Below are positions 58,401-64,000 of a stretch of DNA of 64,000 nucleotides, one piece after another. Made by a program: the position numbers and the translations under genes. The DNA is taken from positions 173,076-237,075 of the forward strand of contig CABFPE010000174.1 in the NCBI GenBank assembly GCA_900660155.1, given 5' to 3'. The notes below the pieces were generated by a model that ran no database searches, was not told where the DNA came from, and saw only the letters and a program-made list of their open reading frames with translations. This DNA is from Hofstenia miamia (Eukaryota > Xenacoelomorpha > Acoela > Hofsteniidae). Position 1 is the stretch's first letter. Each line of letters begins with the position of its first letter.

Positions 58401-59793
58401 TTAGCAGACAGTAGAGTCCATATACAGTCACGGTGAATAAACGTGTCTTTGTTCGGGCATATGGAATTTGGCGGGTGATTGCATTGGTCACAGGAATATT
58501 AGGTACATCAAAAGTCGCCGGCTATTATGTAAGCAATAGTAGATCCCAACTTACTCAAAATAACAGGGATCTATAAAATGAAGCGGCGGTTTATATGGTA
58601 CGGTTGCTATTGTTAAAAACTAACTGCGATAAGATTAGGCATATATAATTCACTGACCGTCACGGTTGCCGACACTATTATAAAACGCTATTCACAAATG
58701 ACAAAGCATCGTCGAATTTACAAGTTTTAAGTTAACAGCGAAATTGAAATATTTAGTTCAGTACAAAATACACAAAACACCAGAGGGGAAACATCCCCGA
58801 AAATGACAAAAACAAACAATACTTACATTGGAATTTTTCTAGGATTCCCTCTAGAGCTCATAATTCTAAGAATCATTAGGTTCATGAATTTTTACATGAT
58901 TATTATAAACAAAATTCATACTATTGAAAAAATGAAATGATTTGGGATACCGCTGTTAGCAGAAAGCATTTTTTCAATATCTGGAATTCAAATCCAAAAT
59001 GAATTTTCATACGTAGCAGAGATGCAAGTGGCCACAATTGTAAATTTTTTAATATATGATGACATGCTGAAATAAGCCTTTTGTGGTTCTAATGCCACTG
59101 AAATATTTAGTGTTAGTACATCCCATGAGACGAGATGCTCACACAGAAGCTACTTTCCTCAAATATTGCTTAGCAAATGCATTGGAATGAAAAATCGCGT
59201 CCCATTCCAAATGTGAGTGGGCATAAAATTTCAGGGCCAAGTTTCGCCAAGACTCACGGAATTGGCAAAGAATGAGCCCAGTCCAGGTTCACTAAGAGCT
59301 CAACATAAAGCCAACATGTTTTAGTAAAACTTTGCATGCATACGAAAAATAATTAAAATTCATGTGAAAAAAACAAATCATTCAGAATCAAAGGCTAGTC
59401 CGAATAACAGGTCCACAAATTCCATAAATGTTTAACTTATTAAATGCCAACATGAGCCCAGCACATAAACGAAAATGCCCAGCCCAGGAGCATTATTAAT
59501 GAAAGTATATTAAAAGAAAAAATGAGCAATATATTTTCATACCTAATTATGATGACAAATTCAAAAAATATTGATTGCTAATTCTAAAACCTAAGATAAT
59601 TGCCAATGAACAGCTATTCTATTCCATTAAATAGCACATTTTAAATGAAGGCTAGAAAGTAAATTTAAGTGGCTAAATAAATTCTTACCCCTGGCATTGG
59701 GCTGATCTGTTTGTTCATTGGTACTTTGACACGAATCTCTCGATTCCTCCACATCAGAAACATCTTCTTCTTCATCTTCTTCGAGTTCTTCAT
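33154..59793 (-). CDS. ZNF423/ZNF521 (Oaz) orthologue, multi-C2H2 zinc-finger factor; 11 exons
   Basis: The gene encodes a nuclear transcription factor with about 32 C2H2-type fingers over about 1209 visible residues. Vertebrate ZNF423/521 bind DNA and partner with EBF/COE factors and BMP SMADs; the Drosophila relative is Oaz. Orthology rests on matches to human ZNF423 as I remember it: [90 protein letters not shown] and EHSY. Nearly all exon phases chain without conflict. Differences: several central fingers (human YSCIYC to YQCNFC) are missing between exons E and F, and about seven fingers follow the human C-terminus. The 5' exon with the start codon, and any SRRKQ-type repressor motif, were not found. 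Introns range from about 100 bp to 8 kb. Confidence 0.92.
33490..34518 (-). other. Intron J-K of the ZNF423-like gene
   Basis: A 1.03-kb AT-rich intron with donor AAG|GTTGGT and acceptor TTTAG. The plus-strand open frames within it (33342-33671 partly, 33974-34180) show no domain and are not supported. Confidence 0.6.
34519..34686 (-). CDS. ZNF423-like exon J
   Basis: Residues about 1043-1098, phase 0 at both ends, after the acceptor cttttcag. It completes one finger ([12 protein letters not shown]), encodes [20 protein letters not shown] whole, and starts the next ([16 protein letters not shown]). The linkers GDGKKYPC and SGVRPYEC are of the TGEKP type. These look more like a classical DNA-binding array than the rest of the protein. 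Confidence 0.9.
34843..35007 (-). CDS. ZNF423-like exon I
   Basis: Residues about 988-1042, phase 0 at both ends, donor CAG|GTACTA. It encodes [20 protein letters not shown] and the start of a finger split by the intron, [17 protein letters not shown]. It lies beyond the last finger of vertebrate ZNF423. Confidence 0.9.
35173..35388 (-). CDS. ZNF423-like exon H
   Basis: Residues about 916-987, with donor AAA|GTGAGT and acceptor TTTAG. The first finger, [20 protein letters not shown], aligns with the last human finger (QCPQKFFFQTELQNH). The second, [20 protein letters not shown], is extra relative to human. The exon is in phase 0 at both ends. Confidence 0.9.
35492..35722 (-). CDS. ZNF423-like exon G (donor uncertain)
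   Basis: Residues about 839-915. It completes a split finger ([15 protein letters not shown]) and encodes [20 protein letters not shown], nearly identical to human, and then [20 protein letters not shown]. The acceptor is gtttttag. I place the donor at ACA|GTTTAT, which keeps phase 0 with exon H. A better-looking GTAGAT at 35469 would break phase. An unusual donor or a tiny missed exon is possible. Confidence 0.85.
36646..36677. repeat. (AT)n tract at the left edge of the chimeric insert
   Basis: It is preceded by atttcccgcataaaacctca at 36622-36641, which is repeated exactly at 37017-37036 before the second (AT)n tract. The pair frames the cyclophilin fragment. Confidence 0.9.
36766..37015 (+). 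CDS. Cyclophilin-type peptidyl-prolyl isomerase exon, partial, probably misplaced
   Basis: After an acceptor (ttattatttag) the frame reads [20 protein letters not shown], then [33 protein letters not shown] and [15 protein letters not shown]. This is the catalytic core of a cyclophilin. The [12 protein letters not shown] insertion is typical of the large nuclear cyclophilins (PPIG/NKTR/MOCA type), which isomerise X-Pro bonds and associate with splicing factors. The QFF and [10 protein letters not shown] active-site blocks are intact. The exon is cut by a single N at 37016, and neither the preceding nor the following exon is present. It is on the opposite strand inside a ZNF423 intron, between duplicated flanks, which points to an assembly join. 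Confidence 0.9.
37041..37070. repeat. (AT)n tract at the right edge of the chimeric insert
   Basis: The second copy of the (AT)n tract with the same preceding 31 bp as the tract at 36646. It begins immediately after the N at 37016 and leads directly into sequence adjacent to ZNF423 exon F. Confidence 0.9.
37238..38905 (-). CDS. ZNF423-like exon F (largest, 556 codons)
   Basis: Residues about 283-838. The exon opens with ATG but sits behind a TTTAG acceptor in phase 0, so this Met is probably internal. It carries about 15 fingers, from [10 protein letters not shown] to YQCIKCQK (the last split by the intron), in human order: [60 protein letters not shown] and others. Finger 20, [20 protein letters not shown], lacks normal zinc-binding His and is followed by [14 protein letters not shown]; human ZNF423 has the same odd arrangement (GLPYGLCAGC). 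A Ser-rich acidic spacer ([20 protein letters not shown]) separates two finger blocks. After the donor AAG|GTTATT the frame runs on into intron. Confidence 0.95.
38906..39380 (-). other. Intron E-F
   Basis: A 475-bp AT-rich intron with donor TCA|GTAAGT and acceptor TTTAG. I looked here for the central fingers that human ZNF423 has and found no coding sequence. Confidence 0.7.
39381..39604 (-). CDS. ZNF423-like exon E
   Basis: Residues about 208-282. It follows the acceptor gatatcag with two bases that complete a Pro codon begun by exon D, and ends in phase 0 at TCA|GTAAGT. It encodes [20 protein letters not shown] and [20 protein letters not shown], corresponding to the human LQCVYC and CSICSE finger pair. 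Spacing in the first finger is one or two residues longer than usual. Confidence 0.9.
41261..41291. repeat. AT tract ending in a lone N
   Basis: An ATAC/AT repeat runs directly into a single N at 41292. The 3' side (41293-41450) is coding-like in one plus frame ([31 protein letters not shown]) but is not recognised. Confidence 0.85.
41932..41968. repeat. (AT)n microsatellite
   Basis: A perfect AT tract within ZNF423 intron D-E. It is the next AT tract after the lone N at 41292, so it could mark the other end of a misjoined piece. Confidence 0.9.
42160..42370. promoter_or_regulatory. Candidate intronic regulatory island
   Basis: A compact island of lower AT content inside the 8-kb intron. 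It includes ccaatcag (inverted CCAAT) and several C/G-rich words such as gcaacgggggag. A plus-strand open frame of 60 codons covers it but has no domain or splice context. I infer a conserved non-coding element; a small unrecognised exon is the alternative. Confidence 0.3.
44290..44600. promoter_or_regulatory. Candidate intronic regulatory island
   Basis: A region of about 300 bp with clearly higher GC than its AT-rich neighbours. It includes aggggggccaattgaacccc-like sequence near 44341-44362 and a forkhead-like word (tgtttatg). A 94-codon plus-strand open frame spans it without any recognisable domain. Confidence 0.3.
46392..46423. repeat. (AT)n microsatellite
   Basis: An AT tract in ZNF423 intron D-E; a second, interrupted tract lies at 46529-46560. 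The short minus-strand open frames over them are AT artefacts. Confidence 0.9.
47629..47823 (-). CDS. ZNF423-like exon D
   Basis: Residues about 143-208. It completes a finger split by the intron ([16 protein letters not shown]) and encodes [20 protein letters not shown], equivalent to human KCSQCEEGFDFPEDLQKHI, then a short linker. The acceptor is gtgttttag; the donor CCC|GTAAGT is strong. The exon is distinctly GC-rich compared with the rest of the window. Confidence 0.92.
48690..48990. promoter_or_regulatory. GC-rich island around the assembly gap, with a PBX-MEIS site
   Basis: The flanks of the 122-N gap are far richer in GC than the intron. On the left flank ctgtcaatca (48729-48738) is a perfect reverse complement of TGATTGACAG, the composite PBX-MEIS/PREP binding site. 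On the right flank are ggccaacggccac and similar words. I infer a regulatory element or CpG-rich region; a missing exon is the alternative. GC-rich hairpins may explain the gap. Confidence 0.4.
51090..51266. mobile_element. Decayed hAT-like MITE, ~177 bp
   Basis: The left end reads caggagcgtattaaggaat and then a run of G. The right end in reverse complement reads cagacgcgaatttaagaga and then leads to a C-rich run, so the ends are imperfect inverted copies. The layout resembles the 226-bp element at 62356. The flanking 8-mers (tgtgcaag; catgtgaa) do not match convincingly, so boundaries are tentative. Confidence 0.5.
53187..53306 (-). CDS. ZNF423-like exon C
   Basis: Residues about 103-143. 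It starts with two bases that complete a Gly codon from exon B and encodes [33 protein letters not shown] and CLLCNRG, nearly identical to the human third finger and the start of the fourth. Donor AGAG|GTATGT, acceptor gcttttag; the phase is 1 at both ends. Confidence 0.95.
53988..54188 (-). CDS. ZNF423-like exon B
   Basis: Residues about 36-103. After a short linker it encodes the first two fingers: [20 protein letters not shown] and [20 protein letters not shown], among the most conserved in the ZNF423/521 family. These N-terminal fingers are the DNA-binding ones in vertebrates. Acceptor aattttag; donor ACAG|GTTTGT; phases match exons A and C. Confidence 0.95.
56060..56260. promoter_or_regulatory. 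Candidate intronic regulatory island
   Basis: A 200-bp stretch with higher GC in an AT-rich intron. It contains gccaattggtcg (CCAAT), tgtttacgtcac (forkhead-like TGTTTAC overlapping a CRE-like TACGTCA) and ccctgtcaac. The overlap of factor motifs suggests an enhancer, but this is inference without conservation data. Confidence 0.35.
57655..57940. mobile_element. 286-bp hAT-like MITE with 8-bp target duplication
   Basis: The left end reads tagtggcgtagcactatatg and the right end in reverse complement reads cagaggcattgtgcaccaaa; both lead into GGCCCC-containing sequence. The flanking 8-mers are atttctgc (57647-57654) and atttgtgc (57941-57948), a 7/8 match. No coding capacity. It lies in intron A-B of the ZNF423-like gene. 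Confidence 0.7.
58320..58520. promoter_or_regulatory. Candidate intronic regulatory island
   Basis: A less AT-rich block containing ttgattggcgctgtcaaatc (homeodomain/TALE-like half-sites), catgtgacg and ggcgggtgattgcattggtc. It lies about 1.2 kb downstream of exon A in transcription sense. Function is inferred only from composition and motif density. Confidence 0.35.
59689..59793 (-). CDS. ZNF423-like exon A (first visible exon)
   Basis: Residues 1-36 of the visible protein: a strongly acidic segment, [20 protein letters not shown], then [15 protein letters not shown]. It corresponds to the acidic region before the first finger in human ZNF423 (GEELEDE). Donor AGGG|GTAAGA is strong and phase 1 matches exon B. 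The acceptor is aaattag, with one base required from an unseen upstream exon, so this is not the first exon. Confidence 0.85.
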
Positions 59794-60082
59794 CTAATTT
59801 AATTGTATATTACATTACAAAATACAATCAACAAAAAAAATTTAATAACTGATTATGATTACAAAAGCTGCTAGAAAATCCAAACATTTTCTGTACAACG
59901 AGACTAAAAAATAACAAAAGTCATTGCGAAAGTTAGAAACGTATTTGCAAAAACAAATTAACTTACAATATGAATTGCCTATTTTACAATTTAAGTACCC
60001 AAACCCAGGTGGGTCACAATGTCTTTTTCTAATAATTAGCACACAAAACGTTCAAGAATAAAGGTCGAATTCGACATGATAT

Positions 60083-60092
60083 TGATTGACAG
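60083..60092 (+). promoter_or_regulatory. Perfect PBX-MEIS composite site
   Basis: TGATTGACAG matches exactly the composite site bound by PBX with MEIS/PREP homeodomain proteins. It lies 290 bp upstream of exon A in transcription sense. A second perfect copy lies at 48729-48738 on the opposite strand. Confidence 0.4.
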
Positions 60093-60584
60093 GTCTGTAC
60101 ATTGCTTTTTTGACAAATAAATAGGGAAGAGCTAAAAACCCAATTTTCACCCGGTTGACTTCTTAAATTGATAATTTACATTCATAAAGCGAAATATAAA
60201 TTTTAGCCAAAGTCTAGTTTAAAATGAGAAAATTGAGCATAAGTAAGTTGATATAGTTATAATAACATACATTATTTCCACTTGAGAAATAACTAGAAAG
60301 TGTGTAATAGAAATTAATTTTGGATTAATGAAATTATATGCTAGTGATTGGCGCGTAAATTAAATAAATTTTACTGCCGACCCATTAAACATGATCGTTT
60401 TTATCTTTCTATAAAATCCCTGCATGATGTTTTAATAAAATCGTTTCTCAAATTTAATTAATAATAGATTATTTCGACAAAAATCCAGCTCGCGTTCTGA
60501 TTGGTCAAAGTGTTTATAATTGAAAAGCTTTATGGAATGCAAAAGGTTAGAATGTCTCCCTCAATAAAGTACACATGCCGTTAG

Positions 60585-60745
60585 CGTTAATCTTGCGACT
60601 GCATTCTGCAGTCAGCCGGTCGGTCTAGGCTCCCGTCCGCCAGTCTGGCAGCGGGCTGATAATTAAAGGCCCGCTAGTGACGGACCCTGTATTAATGCGA
60701 CTTAATTAGAGGGATGGGTGCATCGAAGTGGCAGGCGAACAATTG
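60585..60745. promoter_or_regulatory. GC-rich island upstream of exon A, candidate enhancer or promoter
   Basis: This is one of the most GC-rich stretches in the window (for example gccggtcggtctaggctccc and gtccgccagtctggcagcgg), with gcgacttaattagag (homeodomain TAATTA core) inside. To its left, 60480-60545 contains ctgattggtcaaag and tggaatgc. It could be a promoter of the ZNF423-like gene, an enhancer or an unseen 5' untranslated exon. No open frame identifies it as coding. Confidence 0.4.
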
Positions 60746-61888
60746 GTAAGAAAAAAACATTTAGCTTATTATCAAAAAAAATACTAATCTTTCAAATAAT
60801 TGAACAATAGAATGTTTTCAATCTAAGGAATAGAACAACGATATATTTCACATTTTACATGTTTTCTAAAAATTTTTTGCAAAAAACTACCAAGACTTCT
60901 TAGCATTTCCTTTAATTACAAATATAAACAATCACAGCAGCATGGAAAGTTACGAGTGTGAATTAATGAAAAAGTAAAGGACTCTAGAGATGTAACAACG
61001 GTTCAAATATATTTAAAAGAAACATTTTGATAAGAAAACTTCATATCCTGTGTGAAATGCGGCCTGTCTATGCACTAATCCATGTAATACATACTCATTT
61101 TTAGTATTTTAGTAGCAAAGAATGTTGTGTGTTTTTAGAAAGTGTTGGAAAAATGTTATACAAAAAACAACTTTATATACTTTTAAACAGACAAACTCTC
61201 AATATATATTTATAAGCGATTGAAAGAACGAGTACAGAATAAGGGATGAGAACGATTGATATTTAAAACAATCAACATAATTTGATTTTTTAAATTCTGT
61301 TTAAATGAGTTCTATTATGAAATAAAAAAGTTTGGCAACGTTTCCAATACAAAGACAAGCAAAGCTCATTATGGATTCATCTGTAACAGACTAGTAGAAT
61401 GTTCATTAACAATAGAATAGTGGCCAGTTTAATGCGATTTCCAAATACTGCAAAAAGCTGTAAATCGACACAAGGTGAAATGTCGAGTGCCATACGTAAA
61501 ATTAATTTTCAATATTTATTTTATCTATCACAAATTTCAAGATCAAATCGGCTTTTGCTTCCCGTACAAAATATCGAGGTTGAAAGAAAATTAATGAAGT
61601 AAGCAAAAACAATTCGCGCCATTTATCTTTTATTAAAAAAGCACAGCTCGGCGTATTTATTATTTATCCCTATGAACAAACTTATGATTGAAAAACGACT
61701 TAAATTTTACACAAAAATATTTTCTAAAACTTTATGGTATCATAAGCCTTGCCCGAGCATAAATGTTTGCGATTCGGTGGTCGAAATTATAATTTTTTGG
61801 GAATTCAAATGTATTGAAAAAAAAAAGAAATTAATTCATAGTTTTATGCATATAACTACAAAACGGTTTACAATATAATACAAACAAC

Positions 61889-62591
61889 CAGTGATTACCA
61901 ATTAAACTAATAGTTTATCTATAATTAGTTATAGTTAAAGTTAAATTAATTCATTTCAATAGTTTAACTATTTAGTTAAGACGAGAAAGTAATAATTTAA
62001 CTGTTTCTCAAAAGCATCGTATTTGACTGAATATCGTAAAAATAGACTGAAAATTGAAAATTTGAAAACTCGTTTGATCATGTTTGGATACGATGATAAA
62101 ATTTCATTCGAAATTGTTTGAGGCGATTTTAGAATTTCACCGATCATCGTTTGTTATATTTTATTTCAACAAATTCTGATTTTATTGCACCAATTTTCTC
62201 TCCCGCGAAGCTTCCAAGGCTAAGCATTTTTTTTGCGAAGCCAATCTCGACTATTCTTTCAGGCTCAATTTGTAAATAGTTAAACTAATTAGTTAAATTA
62301 AATGAAACTAGTTTAACTGGTGAAAAATAGTAAAATTAATTTAACTGGTCAACACCAGGGGGACATGGTGGAATTCCCCCCCCCATCAGGTTTTCAAATT
62401 TGCTTTTGAATGGATAAATCAAAAATTTTTCGTAAAAAATTGAAAAATTTAAAATCTAGGATCGTGAAATGCATTTTTAGGGTCTATTTTCTCAATATTG
62501 TCAAAAATTTTGGCGGGGCATCGCCCCGCATTGGGTAATGATGATGATGTCCCCCGTCAGAAAATCCTGCGTACGCCCCTGGTCAACACTG
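61889..62591. mobile_element. hAT-like element, 703 bp, with a second element nested in its right end
   Basis: The left end reads cagtgattaccaattaaac. The right end in reverse complement reads cagtgttgacc and, after removal of the nested element, agttaaattaattttac. The inner TIR parts are rich in AACTAATTAGTTAA. The flanking 8-mers are identical: caaacaac at 61881-61888 and at 62592-62599. CAGTG ends with a perfect 8-bp duplication are the hAT signature. No transposase is recognisable. Confidence 0.9.
62356..62581. mobile_element. 226-bp hAT-like MITE nested in the previous element
   Basis: The left end reads cagggggacatggtggaat and the right end in reverse complement reads caggggcgtacgcaggatt, followed by a G-rich run and ggggacat in both. 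The flanking 8-mers are identical: gtcaacac at 62348-62355 and at 62582-62589. The insertion falls inside the right terminal repeat of the 61889-62591 element, so it is the younger of the two. Confidence 0.92.
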
Positions 62592-62599
62592 CAAACAAC

Positions 62600-64000
62600 C
62601 TAAAAAATTATATTAGATAAATTCAATAAATATCAGGTTTTTGCAGTCTAAAACAGGCGTGGTCCTAGAAAATTTTAAACGGGAAGGGCGGTTAAATTTT
62701 TTTTCAAAAAGTTAATTAAAAATGCTTATTTATTTGCAAGTTATACAAAATCGAATCATATTTTACAAAAAATGTAATAATGAATTTTTTAGGTTCTACA
62801 CAAAAACTTTAATGTTTATATTTTTGCACATGAGAACTAACGCTTTGATACACCTTTTAATCAACGCGGAGAAGAAATTTTTTTGAAAAAAAATTTATAA
62901 CAATATTCACATAAAGGGTCCGAAATTTCATATAATGTTTAGATAGTGTTTGAAAATGATGGGTGGTCGTCACAGTTACAAGGGCGTCGGGTCCAAAAGG
63001 CATTTTGAACTTAAATGGAATCCAAAAACAATGATCGGCATTTAAATAAAAATACCAATAAAATAAAAAGGAAAAAGAATAGGTCACTAATCACTGATAC
63101 ACTAATCCATTTTTGAATTCCAACGGAAATATTTAATTAATAGAAAATATTTTAAAATAATTTTGTTGGCCACACTTTGAACATGGGATGAAGGATGCGA
63201 CATGGTGGAGCATTTGGATAATAAAGTAGCATCGCAGGTATTGGCAGGTAGATGTCTAACGTAAATTGGATGGATGTGACACTATTCACACATTAGACAT
63301 GACGACTGTTGGGCAAAGATAGGAAACCTTAGGGGATAAAAGATGCTTAGTACTAGGCGAAAACTAAATCTCCTAATGCGCTTTACAAGTGAATGCATAT
63401 ACGACATTTGATGACCACTCTTGTAATTAATTATATCACCTCACCAGATAAGAGTTGGAGACACAAGTTCCTTCTGGATTGAATTTGTTTTTACGCGAGA
63501 CAACAATCACCAGGATCAATTTAACATAATCCATGGACTAGGCTTCCAAAATACTTAATAGAGCACAATCGATTTAAAAAAGCGCTAAATTGAATAAACT
63601 TGTGACGAAGCAAAGCAACTTTATTCCATTAAAAATGCAGTTTAGGAACTTTCTAACATTTATGATATAGCGGGATTACCGTGAGAAAAAGAATGAATAT
63701 TTGAAAAAAAAATCTTCGTTAGAATAGATTTTCGAACTGTTCAAAAAAATTTTTTTTTGAAAATTTTGAGTTATTATTTTTTATGAAATACATTGCAAAG
63801 CAAGATGTTAAAATCATAATGGACTTTATCATATATAGATATTTTGTACTGAGCAGTAATGTATGAATTAGGATAAAGAAGCTTGATTAAATTTAACTAA
63901 TCTCTCCACTATATTTCTGCAAAATGGGTATAAAATGACGGTTTTTAAGAAGCGGAAGCCCTATTTAAAAAGCATTAATTAAAAGAATGAAAATTAATGA
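62600..64000. other. No gene recognised
   Basis: At 62654 a sequence starting caggcgtggtcctag resembles a hAT-type end, but I cannot find its partner. The minus-strand open frame at 62857-63087 lacks motifs. From 63160 to 63530 the sequence is somewhat less AT-rich, with repeated ATGG/GGATG words and no recognisable coding content. Confidence 0.4.

Larger units (their letters stand above)
54189..59688 (-). other. Intron A-B, 5.5 kb, with candidate enhancers
   Basis: Contains a hAT-like MITE (57655-57940), GGGC-type dispersed repeat (59270-59490), and less AT-rich islands at 56060-56260 and 58320-58520. The island frames, for example the 60-codon plus-strand frame at 56072, have no recognisable protein domain. 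Confidence 0.5.
59794..61880 (-). other. Upstream intron or 5' region of the ZNF423-like gene
   Basis: No exon with a start codon or an MSRRKQ-like N-terminus was found. A perfect PBX-MEIS decamer (tgattgacag) is at 60083-60092, and a GC-rich island is at 60585-60745. The open frames at 59842-60042 (minus) and 61399-61602 (plus) have no recognisable domain. Confidence 0.45.

Noticed and set aside
59842-60042. Minus-strand frame as the missing 5' exon of the ZNF423-like gene
   Set aside because: It has no similarity to the N-terminus of the family, and no donor in the needed phase was found before exon A.
62654-63000. A further hAT-like element beginning caggcgtggtcctag
   Set aside because: No matching inverted end or 8-bp duplication was found, so it is only noted in the spacer entry.

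Overview
The window is about 70% AT and looks like an invertebrate nuclear genome with long introns and many decayed transposons. The host coding content that can be supported is small. I infer a nematode, because the best preserved single-frame gene (26.4-27.6 kb) belongs to the DUF273 glycosyltransferase-like family, which is known mainly from nematodes. The long introns and low gene density do not resemble Caenorhabditis; a large-genome enoplean such as a mermithid would fit, but I cannot prove it. Several N positions show that this is a draft scaffold.

Layout. 0-22 kb holds no supported host gene and is built of mobile-element debris: a Tc1-like transposase remnant (0.9 kb), a large terminal-inverted-repeat element with a 1.5-kb fold-back inside it (3.6-6.2 kb), a hAT-like element with an 8-bp target duplication (6.4-7.8 kb), a helix-turn-helix-only element with TA target sites (12.7-13.5 kb), a 762-bp CAGGGTGTCC element (16.8-17.5 kb), and pieces of at least three LINE lineages, the best being a reverse transcriptase at 18.5-20.1 kb. 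22-28 kb holds two host genes: an unassigned gene on the minus strand (four exons modelled, 23.0-25.2 kb) and the DUF273 gene on the plus strand. They diverge from about 25.2-26.4 kb, a stretch that also carries a LINE-derived fragment. 28-33 kb has a piggyBac remnant, more LINE pieces and a 204-bp MITE.

The right half is one large minus-strand gene: an orthologue of the multi-zinc-finger transcription factor ZNF423/ZNF521 (Drosophila Oaz). I can join eleven exons from 59793 down to 33154 with compatible splice phases (one donor, at the end of exon G, is uncertain). They give about 1209 residues and about 32 C2H2-type fingers. The 5' exon with the start codon is not visible. The protein follows human ZNF423 finger by finger, lacks several central fingers, and carries about seven extra C-terminal fingers that vertebrate ZNF423 does not have. 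The introns and upstream region hold compact, less AT-rich islands, two with perfect PBX-MEIS decamers, which I read as candidate enhancers of a developmental regulator.

Assembly. A cyclophilin exon (36766-37015) sits inside a ZNF423 intron between two copies of the same sequence and an (AT)n tract, next to a lone N; it is most likely a chimeric join. A second lone N beside an AT tract (41292) and a 122-base gap (48755-48876) deserve the same suspicion. At 61.9-62.6 kb two hAT-like elements are nested, each with a perfect 8-bp target duplication.
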